A stretch of DNA of 64,000 nt from JAYEPK01 sp048569615 (GTDB lineage: Archaea; Thermoplasmatota; Penumbrarchaeia; Penumbrarchaeales; Penumbrarchaeaceae), in assembly GCA_048569615.1 (NCBI GenBank), contig JBLIRK010000005.1, forward strand, positions 13,064 through 77,063, written 5' to 3'. A model generated the notes under the pieces. That model worked only from the letters and a program-made list of their open reading frames with translations, was not told the origin of the DNA and made no database searches. Position 1 is the stretch's first letter. Every line of letters starts with the position of its first letter. Positions 33,072-42,600 of this stretch are shown piece after piece. The translations under genes and the position numbers were made by a program.

Positions 33072-34060
33072 CCTCCTCCTTTTCTGCTCGTATCCTTCTT
33101 CTTCTTGTTGATGAGGCCGAGAGCGGTCCTCTTCGGCCTCTTCGAGCTCACGATCCCGAAGGGACCATACATCAGGGACAGGCAGTCCTTCTCGGGGCAG
33201 AGCTCCACGCATCTGCCGCAGAGTGTGCAGTCCTCCCCGGCGACATCGTCCTTCTCCATGTCCTCGTACACCTTATCGTGGTCCAGGGGGCAGACCCTGA
33301 GGCAGACGCGGCATCTTGTGCATTTCTCCGGGTCCTTCTTCAGCCAGGCAAGGGACGCACCGCTCAGAAGCGCCATCGCCCCGCCCATGGGGCAGATGCG
33401 GCAGAATGCCATCTTGATGAAGAAGGACGCCACCAGGAACAGCACCAGAATGACCAGTGCAAGGACGGGAAGCGTCGTCGTCCACGGCTCCAGACCGAAT
33501 ATCTGCTGGGTGACCGTAAAGAAACCCTTTGCGGGACAGACCTGACAGAAGGGGAGCGCCAGCGTTGACTGGCAGCCCATGATACCAAGGGCGGATATGC
33601 CGATGGGAATCGAAAGAAGGATCGTAAGGAAGATTATCACGTACTTGATCCGCCGGAGAACGACCCTGTGGCTCCATCTCAGCTTGTATGCGGGGATACC
33701 TGTCCTCTCCCGGAGCCACCCCATGAACTCCTGGACCATCCCGAAGGGGCAGAGCCAGGAGCACCAGAGCCTTCCCAGAAGGATGATCAGTATCAGGACC
33801 ACCATGACCATGATCAGCACGTCAACGTAGCTGTTGTAGTAGCCCTGTGTGAGCCCGTCCTGGAGCTGATAATAGAAGCAGGATGTCGGTGTGGTGTTGA
33901 TATACCTGCAGGAGGCGTTGGGAAGGAATATCCTGCGGAGAAGGGGATATGTTCCAAAAGGGGGGAGACCGAGGAGCTGGCTTAGAATGAAACCCAGGGC
34001 AAGCCCCTGGACCGCGAACCTCCAAGGCCTGATCCTTGTCCCCTTGAACTCCCCCTTCAC
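33068..34060 (-). CDS. NapH/NosR-like membrane polyferredoxin
   Basis: A 330-residue integral membrane Fe-S protein with about five TM helices. Cytoplasmic-side motifs are CSWLCPFG near the second helix, CQVCPAKG and CRICPMGG, as in NapH, NosR and CcoG-type proteins. The C-terminal soluble domain has two classical 4Fe-4S motifs (CTRCRVCLRVCP and CTLCGRCVELCP) and a basic tail. It should pass electrons between the membrane or quinone side and a cytoplasmic acceptor. Start is GTG at 34060, overlapping the stop of the FG-GAP gene as GTGA and preceded by GGAGG. The next gene is the dehydratase-like reductase, an obvious candidate electron acceptor. Confidence 0.9.
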   Translation of the reverse strand: MKGEFKGTRIRPWRFAVQGLALGFILSQLLGLPPFGTYPLLRRIFLPNASCRYINTTPTSCFYYQLQDGLTQGYYNSYVDVLIMVMVVLILIILLGRLWCSWLCPFGMVQEFMGWLRERTGIPAYKLRWSHRVVLRRIKYVIIFLTILLSIPIGISALGIMGCQSTLALPFCQVCPAKGFFTVTQQIFGLEPWTTTLPVLALVILVLFLVASFFIKMAFCRICPMGGAMALLSGASLAWLKKDPEKCTRCRVCLRVCPLDHDKVYEDMEKDDVAGEDCTLCGRCVELCPEKDCLSLMYGPFGIVSSKRPKRTALGLINKKKKDTSRKGGG

Positions 34061-35352
34061 CCCCGTGCCCTCCTTTTCCTGATATGGTGTATCCAGAGCC
34101 TTGAAAGGACGGCAAGCTGGGCGATGAGGACAGCCACCAGCGCAAGCTGTACCACCTTCATCCACTGGACCAGGTCGTCGATCTCGCCGAGCACCGCCTC
34201 CGTCCTCTTGGTCTTTCCGTCGATAATATATACGTGGGGGGTGACGTAGCCCGATGTGTAATCGCCTTTGCCTATGTATCCGCCCTGTCCGGCGATTATC
34301 TCCATTTCCCCGTCCCTGTCCGGATCGGCGATCACGACACCCAGCACATCCCTTCCGAGCTCCCCGGAGGTCCATTCCAGGACCCTTGTCTCGGCATCGT
34401 AGACCCTGATGTAACCCGCCATGTTCGAAACGACGATCTCCAACGTCCCGTCGTCATCGACGTCCCCGATATCGAGCCCGTAGGCCTTCGGGCCGATGTT
34501 CCCGCTCTTCCATACCTGGACGAAGTCATTGCCGTCGTAGGTGAAGATGAAGCACCATCCGTCCCTGTACCTGTACCCGTTTGAAACCACCATCTCCAGG
34601 ACTCCGTCGCCGTCGAGGTCCACGACCTTCAAACCTTCAACACATCCTCCGAGATCGGGGCTCTTCCATTTCAGATCCCCAGTTTCCAGGTCGAATATCC
34701 TGATGTAGCCCTCTCCCCGGATATCTCCGAGCGACACTCCGGATGTGACGATCAGCTCCTCCTTCCCGTCCTGGTCAAGGTCGGCGATATCGATCTCCCT
34801 CAGCCTCGAATCGAAGGGCTCGAGCTCCCTGTAGGGATCGGATGAATTGTGCTCGAAGAAGTAGACCTGCCCCCATCCCTGGTCCGTCTTGAAACCCGAC
34901 CCTACGATGAGCTCGTTCTCGCCGTCCCCGTCGACATCATGGAGGAGCAGGCCGTGGGCATCCCTGACTAGAGTCACTGATTCCCATTCGATCTCCTTCG
35001 TCCGTCCGTCCAGTGCCCTGACGTTCCCGTCACCGTCCCCGATGATGATCTCCATGGAATCGTCATTGTCGAACTGGCCGGCCCTGAGGCCCCAGCACCG
35101 GGTCCCGAACCTGGGTGAGGTCCAGTCAACGGAGTAATCACCCCCGGCATATTCGACGGAGGTCACGTATCCGTCGTAAGAGCCGAAAAGTATCTCGTCC
35201 CTTCCGTCTCCGTCAACATCCTCGCATATGATGGACTGGAACCTTCCGATGCCGGAGGTGAGCTCCCTGGGCTCCACCACGGCTGATGCGGGCTGAAAGA
35301 ATATCATCATCATCAGCAGGATGCAAAGGAAGTGAGGGAACCGCCCCTTCAT
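34057..35352 (-). CDS. Membrane-anchored FG-GAP/VCBS propeller protein
   Basis: A 431-residue protein with signal peptide (KGRFPHFLCILLMMMIFF...ASA). At least six blade repeats carry calcium-loop motifs such as EDVDGDGRDEILFGS, HDVDGDGENELIVGS, ADLDQDGKEELIVTS, VDLDGDGVLEMVVSN and GDVDDDGTLEIVVSN. A TM helix near residues 400-420 and RKRRARG tail anchor the C-terminus. The extracellular head should form one propeller. The ATG overlaps the stop of the WD40 gene (ATGA). No enzymatic residues are apparent; likely part of a surface complex with its operon partners. Confidence 0.88.
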   Translation of the reverse strand: MKGRFPHFLCILLMMMIFFQPASAVVEPRELTSGIGRFQSIICEDVDGDGRDEILFGSYDGYVTSVEYAGGDYSVDWTSPRFGTRCWGLRAGQFDNDDSMEIIIGDGDGNVRALDGRTKEIEWESVTLVRDAHGLLLHDVDGDGENELIVGSGFKTDQGWGQVYFFEHNSSDPYRELEPFDSRLREIDIADLDQDGKEELIVTSGVSLGDIRGEGYIRIFDLETGDLKWKSPDLGGCVEGLKVVDLDGDGVLEMVVSNGYRYRDGWCFIFTYDGNDFVQVWKSGNIGPKAYGLDIGDVDDDGTLEIVVSNMAGYIRVYDAETRVLEWTSGELGRDVLGVVIADPDRDGEMEIIAGQGGYIGKGDYTSGYVTPHVYIIDGKTKRTEAVLGEIDDLVQWMKVVQLALVAVLIAQLAVLSRLWIHHIRKRRARG

Positions 35353-36545
35353 CCCCTGGACCTCCGGATCTCCCTGTATGCGGGATAGAAGAATGCGACC
35401 AAGGCAGCTGCCCCGATAATGATGAGGGATACGGCGGTGATGGTCCCGATGGGAAGTCCGTCCCCCTCTCCCGCTTCGCCGCCGAATCCGTAGAGTATGA
35501 CGGTATGGCTCTTTCCCAGTCCAGAGGCCAGGAACCTGCCGTCCGGGGACCACCTTGACATCATCACCATGGCATGCTGCTCCATACCGTCCTTGATCAC
35601 TTTCAGTTCGGTACCGGTCACGGAATCCCTTATCTTCAGAGTGAGGTCAACACCGGAGGTGGCAGCTATCTCCTGAAAGGGGTGGAAATCGACGGACCTG
35701 ACGCAGTTGTTGTCGGACCATGTGGCGAGGATCTCGCCGGTGGATGAGTTCCAGACCTTGATCTTGTAATCCCTGGAGCCGGTGATGAGCCTTGAATCAT
35801 CCGGAGACCAGTCGATGTCCAGAACACCTGTGGTATGCCCGGTCGCGTTCATCACCTCGGTCCTTGTGGAGAACTCCATGATCCTTATCATCCTGTCATC
35901 GGATGCGGATGCGAGCCTGTCACCCTCGTTCGACCATCTCACTGCGAGCACTCCATCCCTGTGCCAGTTGAGGGTGTGGTAGAGCCTGCCTGTCTGCATG
36001 TCCCATATGCGGACAGCGTTCTCCTCCTGGTTCTGCGGGATGACCTTGTCCCTCCCCGAGCCGGACGCCAAGTATCTGCTGTCAGGGGAGAAATCGAGGC
36101 AGAGGATGGAGCCGGAGTGCCCCCTCAGCATGTACTTCTCCTCCCAGGTCGCCGTATCGAACACGGTTATAATGCGGTCGTCCCCGCCCACAGCCAGGAG
36201 CTTTCCGTCGGGGGAGAAGCAGCAGGCGCGGAGCGGATTCGTCCCCTCGGGGGAGAACCCGTCGCATCTCGTATCCTCCGGGACGAGGTCGAGCACGGTC
36301 CTGATCCCACCGTCAGTGGCGTTCAGAACCACGCATTTATCGTCGAAGAACGTGGCGGCGATCATCGATCCGTCGGGGGACCACGACAGCTTCCAGAATG
36401 TCGCCTCGCTGTCCTCCTTGGTGTACATCCAGATGACCTCCGCCCTTGCCGGATCTATTTCCGCTACCTGGGCTGCTGCGGGATTCAAGGGCAGAAGGAG
36501 GATGAGCAGTCCGAATGCTGTCGCCGGAATGACGGCTATTTTCAT
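35349..36545 (-). CDS. Exported WD40 propeller protein with C-terminal anchor
   Basis: A 398-residue protein. A signal peptide (residues about 1-25) is followed by seven WD40 units, with SPDG turns and W-D/W-N ends (for example LAVGGDDRIITVFD, LASASDDRMIRIM, LITGSRDYKIKVW). A TM helix (AVSLIIIGAAALVAFFY) and basic tail follow. WD40 domains exported and anchored outside the cell are unusual. It overlaps the upstream PQQ-like gene by 4 nt (36542-36545) and the downstream FG-GAP gene by 4 nt, so it is translationally coupled on both sides. Confidence 0.9.
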   Translation of the reverse strand: MKIAVIPATAFGLLILLLPLNPAAAQVAEIDPARAEVIWMYTKEDSEATFWKLSWSPDGSMIAATFFDDKCVVLNATDGGIRTVLDLVPEDTRCDGFSPEGTNPLRACCFSPDGKLLAVGGDDRIITVFDTATWEEKYMLRGHSGSILCLDFSPDSRYLASGSGRDKVIPQNQEENAVRIWDMQTGRLYHTLNWHRDGVLAVRWSNEGDRLASASDDRMIRIMEFSTRTEVMNATGHTTGVLDIDWSPDDSRLITGSRDYKIKVWNSSTGEILATWSDNNCVRSVDFHPFQEIAATSGVDLTLKIRDSVTGTELKVIKDGMEQHAMVMMSRWSPDGRFLASGLGKSHTVILYGFGGEAGEGDGLPIGTITAVSLIIIGAAALVAFFYPAYREIRRSRG

Positions 36546-38203
36546 GTAAGCACCTCCCTCTCCTCGTTCCGGTTCCTCAAGTAAACAACTAAGGTGACGA
36601 ATCCGGTTAGCAAGTTCAGGCCGGCGATCACCGCTATTATGATACCGTTGCTCAAGCGACCGCTTTTATCGACTGTTGACGAAGCTGTTTCGTCATCTGC
36701 CTCCTCCCCGGGCTCCACGATTACATTGGCGGAGGCCGTTCCCGGCTCCAACCCTTCCTTCACGACTTCCAATTCGATATTGACCGTCGACCTCGAGCTG
36801 ACCCTGATGGGGAAGTAGAATACCTCGACCTCCCCCTCCTCGTTGGTCAAGTATTTCAACCTCGTATTGCCATCCTTGTCAAAGGCAATGTACCCAGCGG
36901 AAATGGAGAAGGTGACCTCAGCTCCCTCGACGGGGGAGCCCTCGTTATCGGTCACCCTTACGATCATGGATGTGGAATTGTCGGAGGTTATCTCCTTATC
37001 CGTTGTGTTGATGGCCGCAGACAGACCGGGCGGGCGGACCCCAACGCAGTAAACGGACCGGTCCGAGGAGCCGAAATATACCCTTTCCAGGTAGATGACG
37101 GGTGATGAATAGACATAACCCCCGGTCGAGAAGGTCCATACCAGGTCCCCGTTGGTCTCGTTGAAGCAGTAGAGGTTGTAGTCGTCGGAGCCGATGAACA
37201 ATTTCCCATCCGAGACCACGGGGGACGAGCCCCCCTGGAAATCATGGGTGGGGGAGGACCAGATCACCTCGTCTTCGGAGATGTTGCCGTCCGAATCAGG
37301 GTCATCGATCGGAAGGCACCATGTGTACTCGAAGGACCCGAAGAATACCCTGTCATCTCTGACGATCGGTGTGGAATAGGTATCGTGGCCAGTGAAGAAG
37401 GACCATTTAATATCCATGGTATCCGGGTCCACATTGTAGATCCTCTGGTCCATCCCTGCGGTCAGCAGCAGATTATCATCATGGAGCACTCCGGAGGAAT
37501 ACACCTCGGCATACTCCCCGAACTCCACCTTGTCCAGTACCTCTCCGTCGTCCAGCGATAGCCTGTAGAGGCTCCTTCCGGTGTCCCCGATGAAGAGCAC
37601 CCCCCTTTCCTCGTCTACGATCCCCGAGGCCCAAATGGGAAGGTCGGATATCGGAGACCTCCAGATCTCCTGTCCCTCCTTAGATAATCTGTACACGATC
37701 CCGGCCAGGTCCGAGAAGATGACCGAATCCCCGAAGGCGTGGGCCGAGGATTTGATCTCTCCCTCGGTCTCGAAGGACCAGAGGGTCTCAGGTTCGGAGG
37801 TCGATCCCTCCGGTGGAAGCGAGATGCAGTAGAAATTGCGGTCAAGTGATCCGAAATATCCCCTGCCATTCTCCAGAAGGACCGTTGCTTGTACATCGTC
37901 CCCCGACTTGAACTTCCAGTTCATACTCCCGGTCACGGGGTCCAGGCAGTAGACCCAGTCGTCCTCCGAGCCAATGACCAGACCGCCTGGGTAGAAAGTG
38001 GGAGAGGAGAGAACCTGACTCCCGGTGTCGAAGGACCATATCAATTCGCCCTTCTCAGGAGCATCCCCGTCTTCAAGGGCCAGGTGCAGGGGGTCCCCCC
38101 TCCACTGGCTCCATGCGCCCTCTGAGGGATCCGAACCCGTGAAGGATATAAAGAGGAGGAGAACTAGGATGGCCGCCGCTGTGATCTTGGAAATAGAGCT
38201 CAT
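36542..38203 (-). CDS. Membrane-anchored PQQ-like propeller with invasin-like Ig domain
   Basis: A 553-residue protein. Signal peptide (ITAAAILVLLLFISFTGS). Residues about 35-395 are PQQ/PQQ_2-type propeller blades with repeated G-x-x-Y-x-S-P, VYFGS or LFIGS, and YCL/YCF-D/N elements. Residues about 395-500 form an invasin/Big_1-like Ig domain (VRVTDNEGSPVEGAEVTFSI...NEEGEVEVFYF). One TM helix at about 520-540 and a short charged tail end the protein. PQQ-cofactor residues of alcohol dehydrogenases are not evident, so it may be structural, BamB-like. It starts 108 nt after the previous PQQ gene, and a TATTATAACC box near 38276-38286 could give it its own promoter. Confidence 0.86.
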   Translation of the reverse strand: MSSISKITAAAILVLLLFISFTGSDPSEGAWSQWRGDPLHLALEDGDAPEKGELIWSFDTGSQVLSSPTFYPGGLVIGSEDDWVYCLDPVTGSMNWKFKSGDDVQATVLLENGRGYFGSLDRNFYCISLPPEGSTSEPETLWSFETEGEIKSSAHAFGDSVIFSDLAGIVYRLSKEGQEIWRSPISDLPIWASGIVDEERGVLFIGDTGRSLYRLSLDDGEVLDKVEFGEYAEVYSSGVLHDDNLLLTAGMDQRIYNVDPDTMDIKWSFFTGHDTYSTPIVRDDRVFFGSFEYTWCLPIDDPDSDGNISEDEVIWSSPTHDFQGGSSPVVSDGKLFIGSDDYNLYCFNETNGDLVWTFSTGGYVYSSPVIYLERVYFGSSDRSVYCVGVRPPGLSAAINTTDKEITSDNSTSMIVRVTDNEGSPVEGAEVTFSISAGYIAFDKDGNTRLKYLTNEEGEVEVFYFPIRVSSRSTVNIELEVVKEGLEPGTASANVIVEPGEEADDETASSTVDKSGRLSNGIIIAVIAGLNLLTGFVTLVVYLRNRNEEREVLT

Positions 38204-38311
38204 CCCAACGGTTATTTCAGACCCTCCCGAACGATCGCCATTTGCCAGGCTCTCCGGAACATTGCGGGTCTGCGGTTATAATAGTTATGGGGGGCTCCCC
38301 GAATCTGTAAC

Positions 38312-39643
38312 CTATCCCTTTCTTATCCTCCTGTATCTCTTCCAGAATACGGCGAGGATGACACCGATGATGATCGCGACTGCAAGGGCGAGGAAGAGCA
38401 TATCCCTGTTTGCGCTCACCTCCCGCCCGATATCGAATGCGTCGTCCCCATCATCATCATCGGTAACCGGAATGTTCTGCCTGAGGCATCTTACATACCC
38501 GTTCCTGTCCCCGAAGAAGACCTTGGAGCCGTATGCCGACGGGGAGACCTCGCTGGCATCCCCGTATTCGAAGCTCCGGTAGATGCTTCCGTTCCCCATA
38601 TGGACCATGACCAGCCCCTGTTCACAGGTCGCATATACGAGCTTCCCGCCTATTACGGGGGATGTCTCAAGCTGGGAAGGACCGAGGTCAAGGGTCCATT
38701 CTATCGAACCATATTCTGCATCCAGGCAGTAGAGGAGCCCGTCATTGGCCCCGACCATAACCTTCTCGGCGTTTACGGCAGGTGAGGATTGGATGTCGCC
38801 TCCCAGGGCGGTGCTCCAGATGAGCTCCCCGTCCCCGGCGTCAAGGCAGTACATGTTGCTGTCGTAGGAGCCGAAATATATCCTTCCTTCCATGATCGCG
38901 GGTGAGGATGGAATGTAAGCAGCGGAGAAGTTCCATTTATGCTCCCCGGTCAATGCATCCAGACATCTCAGCATCCCGTCGCAGGAACCGAAATATAGGT
39001 TGTTGTCATGGACGGCAGGGGTTGTGTGTATCCATCCCTGGCATCCGATGTAATCCCAAGAGGGGGTCCCATCCGGTTTCAGGCTGTAGAACTTAGAATC
39101 ATAGGATCCGAAATAGATCATGTCGCCGGGTCCGTTGGGGGAGGAAATGATCTCCTTCCCCGATCCCGTATCAAAGGTCCATAGCTGCGCTCCTTCTTCC
39201 ATGGAGAGCGCCGTCACCATACCAGAACTGTCGCACACTGCGAGATCGTTCGTTTCCTCGATATACAGGGGTGTCGAGAATATAGGTGCTCCGACGTTGT
39301 AGCTCCATTCCAGGCTCCCGAACTCCGAATTCAGCTTGTAAACCGTCCCGTTGGAGGTGCCGAACACGCACCAGCCTTCCTCAGCGATGACTGCGGTGCC
39401 GATGGATGAATCCGCCCGGAACTCCCAGGACAGGAAGACCTCTCCCTTCAACGGATCTGAAAGGTCGGTGGTGGTTCTTCCCGTATTCGACGGATCTCCC
39501 CTGAAGCTGTTCCAGCCTAGCGCAGCGGGACCCGCAACCATCAATATCGACAGGAGAATCGAAAGGATCGCCCCTGTCCTTCCAGGGGAGCACTTCATGG
39601 AGATAGAACCAGTTCGACTGGGATTAAAAGCTTGCGCTCTCAT
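38312..39643 (-). CDS. Membrane-anchored PQQ-like propeller protein
   Basis: A 443-residue protein. A long signal peptide (hydrophobic core ILSILLSILMVAGPAALG) precedes PQQ-like blades across about 50-385 with the repeating pattern SSP-x-x-x-x-x-x-x-YFGSYDSxxYCLD. A TM helix (LALAVAIIIGVILAVFW) near the end is followed by basic residues. The ATG at 39643 has AAGGTGA 7-8 nt upstream and lies just after the stop of the FtsX gene; ATG 39598 is an alternative. It ends in TAG. It is a paralogue of the next PQQ-like gene but lacks the Ig domain. Confidence 0.86.
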   Translation of the reverse strand: MRAQAFNPSRTGSISMKCSPGRTGAILSILLSILMVAGPAALGWNSFRGDPSNTGRTTTDLSDPLKGEVFLSWEFRADSSIGTAVIAEEGWCVFGTSNGTVYKLNSEFGSLEWSYNVGAPIFSTPLYIEETNDLAVCDSSGMVTALSMEEGAQLWTFDTGSGKEIISSPNGPGDMIYFGSYDSKFYSLKPDGTPSWDYIGCQGWIHTTPAVHDNNLYFGSCDGMLRCLDALTGEHKWNFSAAYIPSSPAIMEGRIYFGSYDSNMYCLDAGDGELIWSTALGGDIQSSPAVNAEKVMVGANDGLLYCLDAEYGSIEWTLDLGPSQLETSPVIGGKLVYATCEQGLVMVHMGNGSIYRSFEYGDASEVSPSAYGSKVFFGDRNGYVRCLRQNIPVTDDDDGDDAFDIGREVSANRDMLFLALAVAIIIGVILAVFWKRYRRIRKG

Positions 39644-39650
39644 AAGTTCG

Positions 39651-42600
39651 TCACCTTCTGAATACCGCATCGTATCCCTTCACCGCCCACATCGAGGAGG
39701 CGATGCCTATTACGAGGGAGGCCAGAAGAAAACCTCCGGGGATCAGGATTATGGGTGCCGCCATATCGGGGGTCAGGAAGGCAGAATCGGACATGGTGAA
39801 AAAGACGAGTGCTCCCGCCGCCGATCCCGCAATCGCACCTAGCAGAGCGATCATGAAGACCGCCAGGTTCTCCAGCAGGAAATACATGACGGATCTTCCT
39901 TTGGGGGCCCCTATTGTCCTCAGCAGGGAGATCTCCTTTCTCATGTCCACGGCCCTCGCATGGGTGAAAACAACAGCCGAGGCGAGGGAGAGTATCACGC
40001 CCAGCAAGAGGAAGTCCCGGAACAGGTAAAGGTACGAGAGCTCGTACCTGGCATTTTCCAGGGCAAGGTCCCTGACCGGCGTTATCAGGGGAGAGAAATC
40101 CTCGAAGATCCCCTCAACGGCTTCCTTGCCCCCTCCGTTCGCCCTGACTAGGAAATAATCCGGTGCGGCCGTGGAGGGGAAGAGGTCCTTCAGAAAGGTA
40201 GAAGAGAGAACGAAGCTCCCGGTGAACACGGAGGACTCCAGGACACCCACGACAACAAGGGTCACCCTCTCTCCGTTCTCGGTGTCCAGCTTGAACTCCG
40301 AACCCAGCTTCTCGTAGTATATCCATGCAAGTGTGTTCTGATCCACGAGGATGGGTATCCTTCCGTCGATCTTCGAATGGAGCATCTCCCAAGCTTCCTT
40401 ATCGCTTCCCATGCCCTTTCTTCTCTCCATAAGCCCGAAGCCCGATACGTTCGAGAAGCCCTCCCGGACACCAAGGAGCCTGGGAGGATAGACGGCATTG
40501 ACGTTGGAGCAGGTCCCCCCCTCCGAGCCGACGGAGAGCAAGGATTCAACATCCATTGCTCCGGACCGCAGCTCTCCCCTGAAGGGAACCGGGAGCTCCA
40601 CCACGTAATCGAATCCGCCCCCGTAATCGCCTATCCCATCCTCCGCATCCGCTTCTAGCATGGCACCGATAACGGTCAGTGAGAGTGAAATGGTGAGAGC
40701 CATGGCAAGGATGGAGATGGTAAGCGGATGCTTCCTCGGCCTTCTCGTGATATTGGCGCTCACAATGAGAAGCAGATCGCTTCTTCTGGACACCCTTGAC
40801 GCAATAAGGTAGATAAGGAGAGCGGTCCCGGCTGAAAACACGATGGAGCCCAGTGTGAACAATAGTCCCTTCGCATAGATATCATCGGAACCGGAGCCAG
40901 ACACAAGCAGGGCAATACCAATTATGATGGATGCCCCCGAAGCTCCGAAGTGGAGAAGCCTGCCTCTCATTGTCGGGCTTCCCACGGAGATGTCCTCTTC
41001 CCTCAGGTTGACCGCGGGAACACTGCCGGTCTCCCTCCAGACCGCAATGAGGGACAGGACCATGGATGAGATCACTCCGATCGATATCGAGATGAGGACA
41101 GTGCCTGCCGAGACCGAGAAGGGGACGGAGGAGTTCTCAACGGAATCAGACCAGGCCGAGGAGAGCCCCGCGTTCAGGACGAAGGAGAATACGAATCCCA
41201 CCGGCAGTCCGATAAGGCTTCCCGCCACGATGCTCCAGGCGGATTCGACCAAGGCCGCCTGGAACAGCCCTCTCCTTCCGGCCCCTATCGAGCGGAGTAT
41301 CCCCCACTCATGTGACCGTCTAGCCGCCATATCCTTGATCACGGCATACAGCGTAAGGAGGGCACCGGCGATCATTACCGTTCCGAATGAAAGGAACATT
41401 CCCGGAAAGATGAGCATGGCGCGGGATGATTCCAGAGCCCTTTCCCGGACGGGGACCAGGCTGATACCCATCGAAGAGTGGTCAAGCCCGTCCCCAATAT
41501 TATCTAATTCTCCTTGGACATCCTCTCCCCGGACCAAGAGAGCGTTTGAATCACCGTAGCTTCCCGCCCACATCTCCCTTGCGTCCTCCAGGCTCACGAA
41601 GCATTTTGGGGTTGTCCTGTAAATGTCCCAGTATTCGAGGTCTGCCTCCCCGAGAGAATCGAGGTCTAGGTCGAATGATGGATCCCACTCGTTGCAGGAC
41701 GGGGCATCAGTCACCCCCTCGATCGGGGGCAGGAATCCCGGCTCCATACCGATTCCGGTCATGTTGTAGACGGCGGCGACCCTGAACGTCCTTTCCTCCT
41801 CCCGCAGCTCCCCGAGGAGGGTCACCTTCCTGTAGGAGACCACGATATCATCACCGATGGAAAGCCCCATCCTTTCGGCGGTCCAGTTGTTGACCGCTAT
41901 TTCGCCGGTTCCCGGCAGGGGGCCGGATCCTTGAGGTCCAATCATCTCGAGCTCCTCCATCAGACCGGGCCGGACCCCGGAGACAACGGAATACGAGAGC
42001 TCCCCGTTCCCGGATGCCAGTGAATCAACGAAATACGAGAGCGAGAGCCCTTCATTCCCTTCTTCCGTCAGGTCCGTCTCGTCGAAGAACAGGCCGTCGC
42101 TGTAGATGAAGGAGCCTCCGCTGGATAGGGATCCCACCACCCTGAAGCCCGCCTCATCTAGACCCACGGCGTCGTCAAGAAGGGACATTATGGAATCCAT
42201 GATCTTTCCCGAGCCGCCGTCCGATACGGTATCTATCAGTACCGTGTTCACCTTCCCGACGATCCCCAGCCTCTCCTGAACGAGTCCGATATCGACCACC
42301 AGGATCGGCTCCACCTTTGCGAGGGAATCCGTCCTGAACCTTCCGATACCCCGGTTCTCGATCACAGCCTCCACCGTAAGGTTCAGGGTGATCCTGTCGG
42401 ACCTGTCAAAACCGAGAAGGCTCTCCTCCCTGGTGGAAAAGGAGGGTACCGATATCCTGATGCCTCCGCCGCTGCCCTCTTCCAATTTCTTCGAGAGCTC
42501 CCTGTTGACGTAGCACCCGTACCTCGGTGGAGCACCCAAGTTATCGGATGATTCCGCCTCTACGGCACCCAGCATTTCTAGGTCGTCGTCATCGACGGCC

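Noticed and set aside
33071..33212. Longer start for the dehydratase-like protein
   Set aside because: The extra 47 residues lie inside the polyferredoxin gene; ATG 33071 gives an ATGA overlap like the other junctions of the operon.
34060..34375. Upstream extension of the polyferredoxin frame
   Set aside because: It is out-of-frame sequence of the FG-GAP gene; GTG 34060 with GGAGG and GTGA overlap is much better supported.
36542..39643. PQQ-like propellers as quinoprotein dehydrogenases
   Set aside because: The tryptophan-docking and cofactor-contact residues typical of quinoprotein alcohol dehydrogenases are not visible; the repeats look like structural PQQ_2/BamB-type blades.
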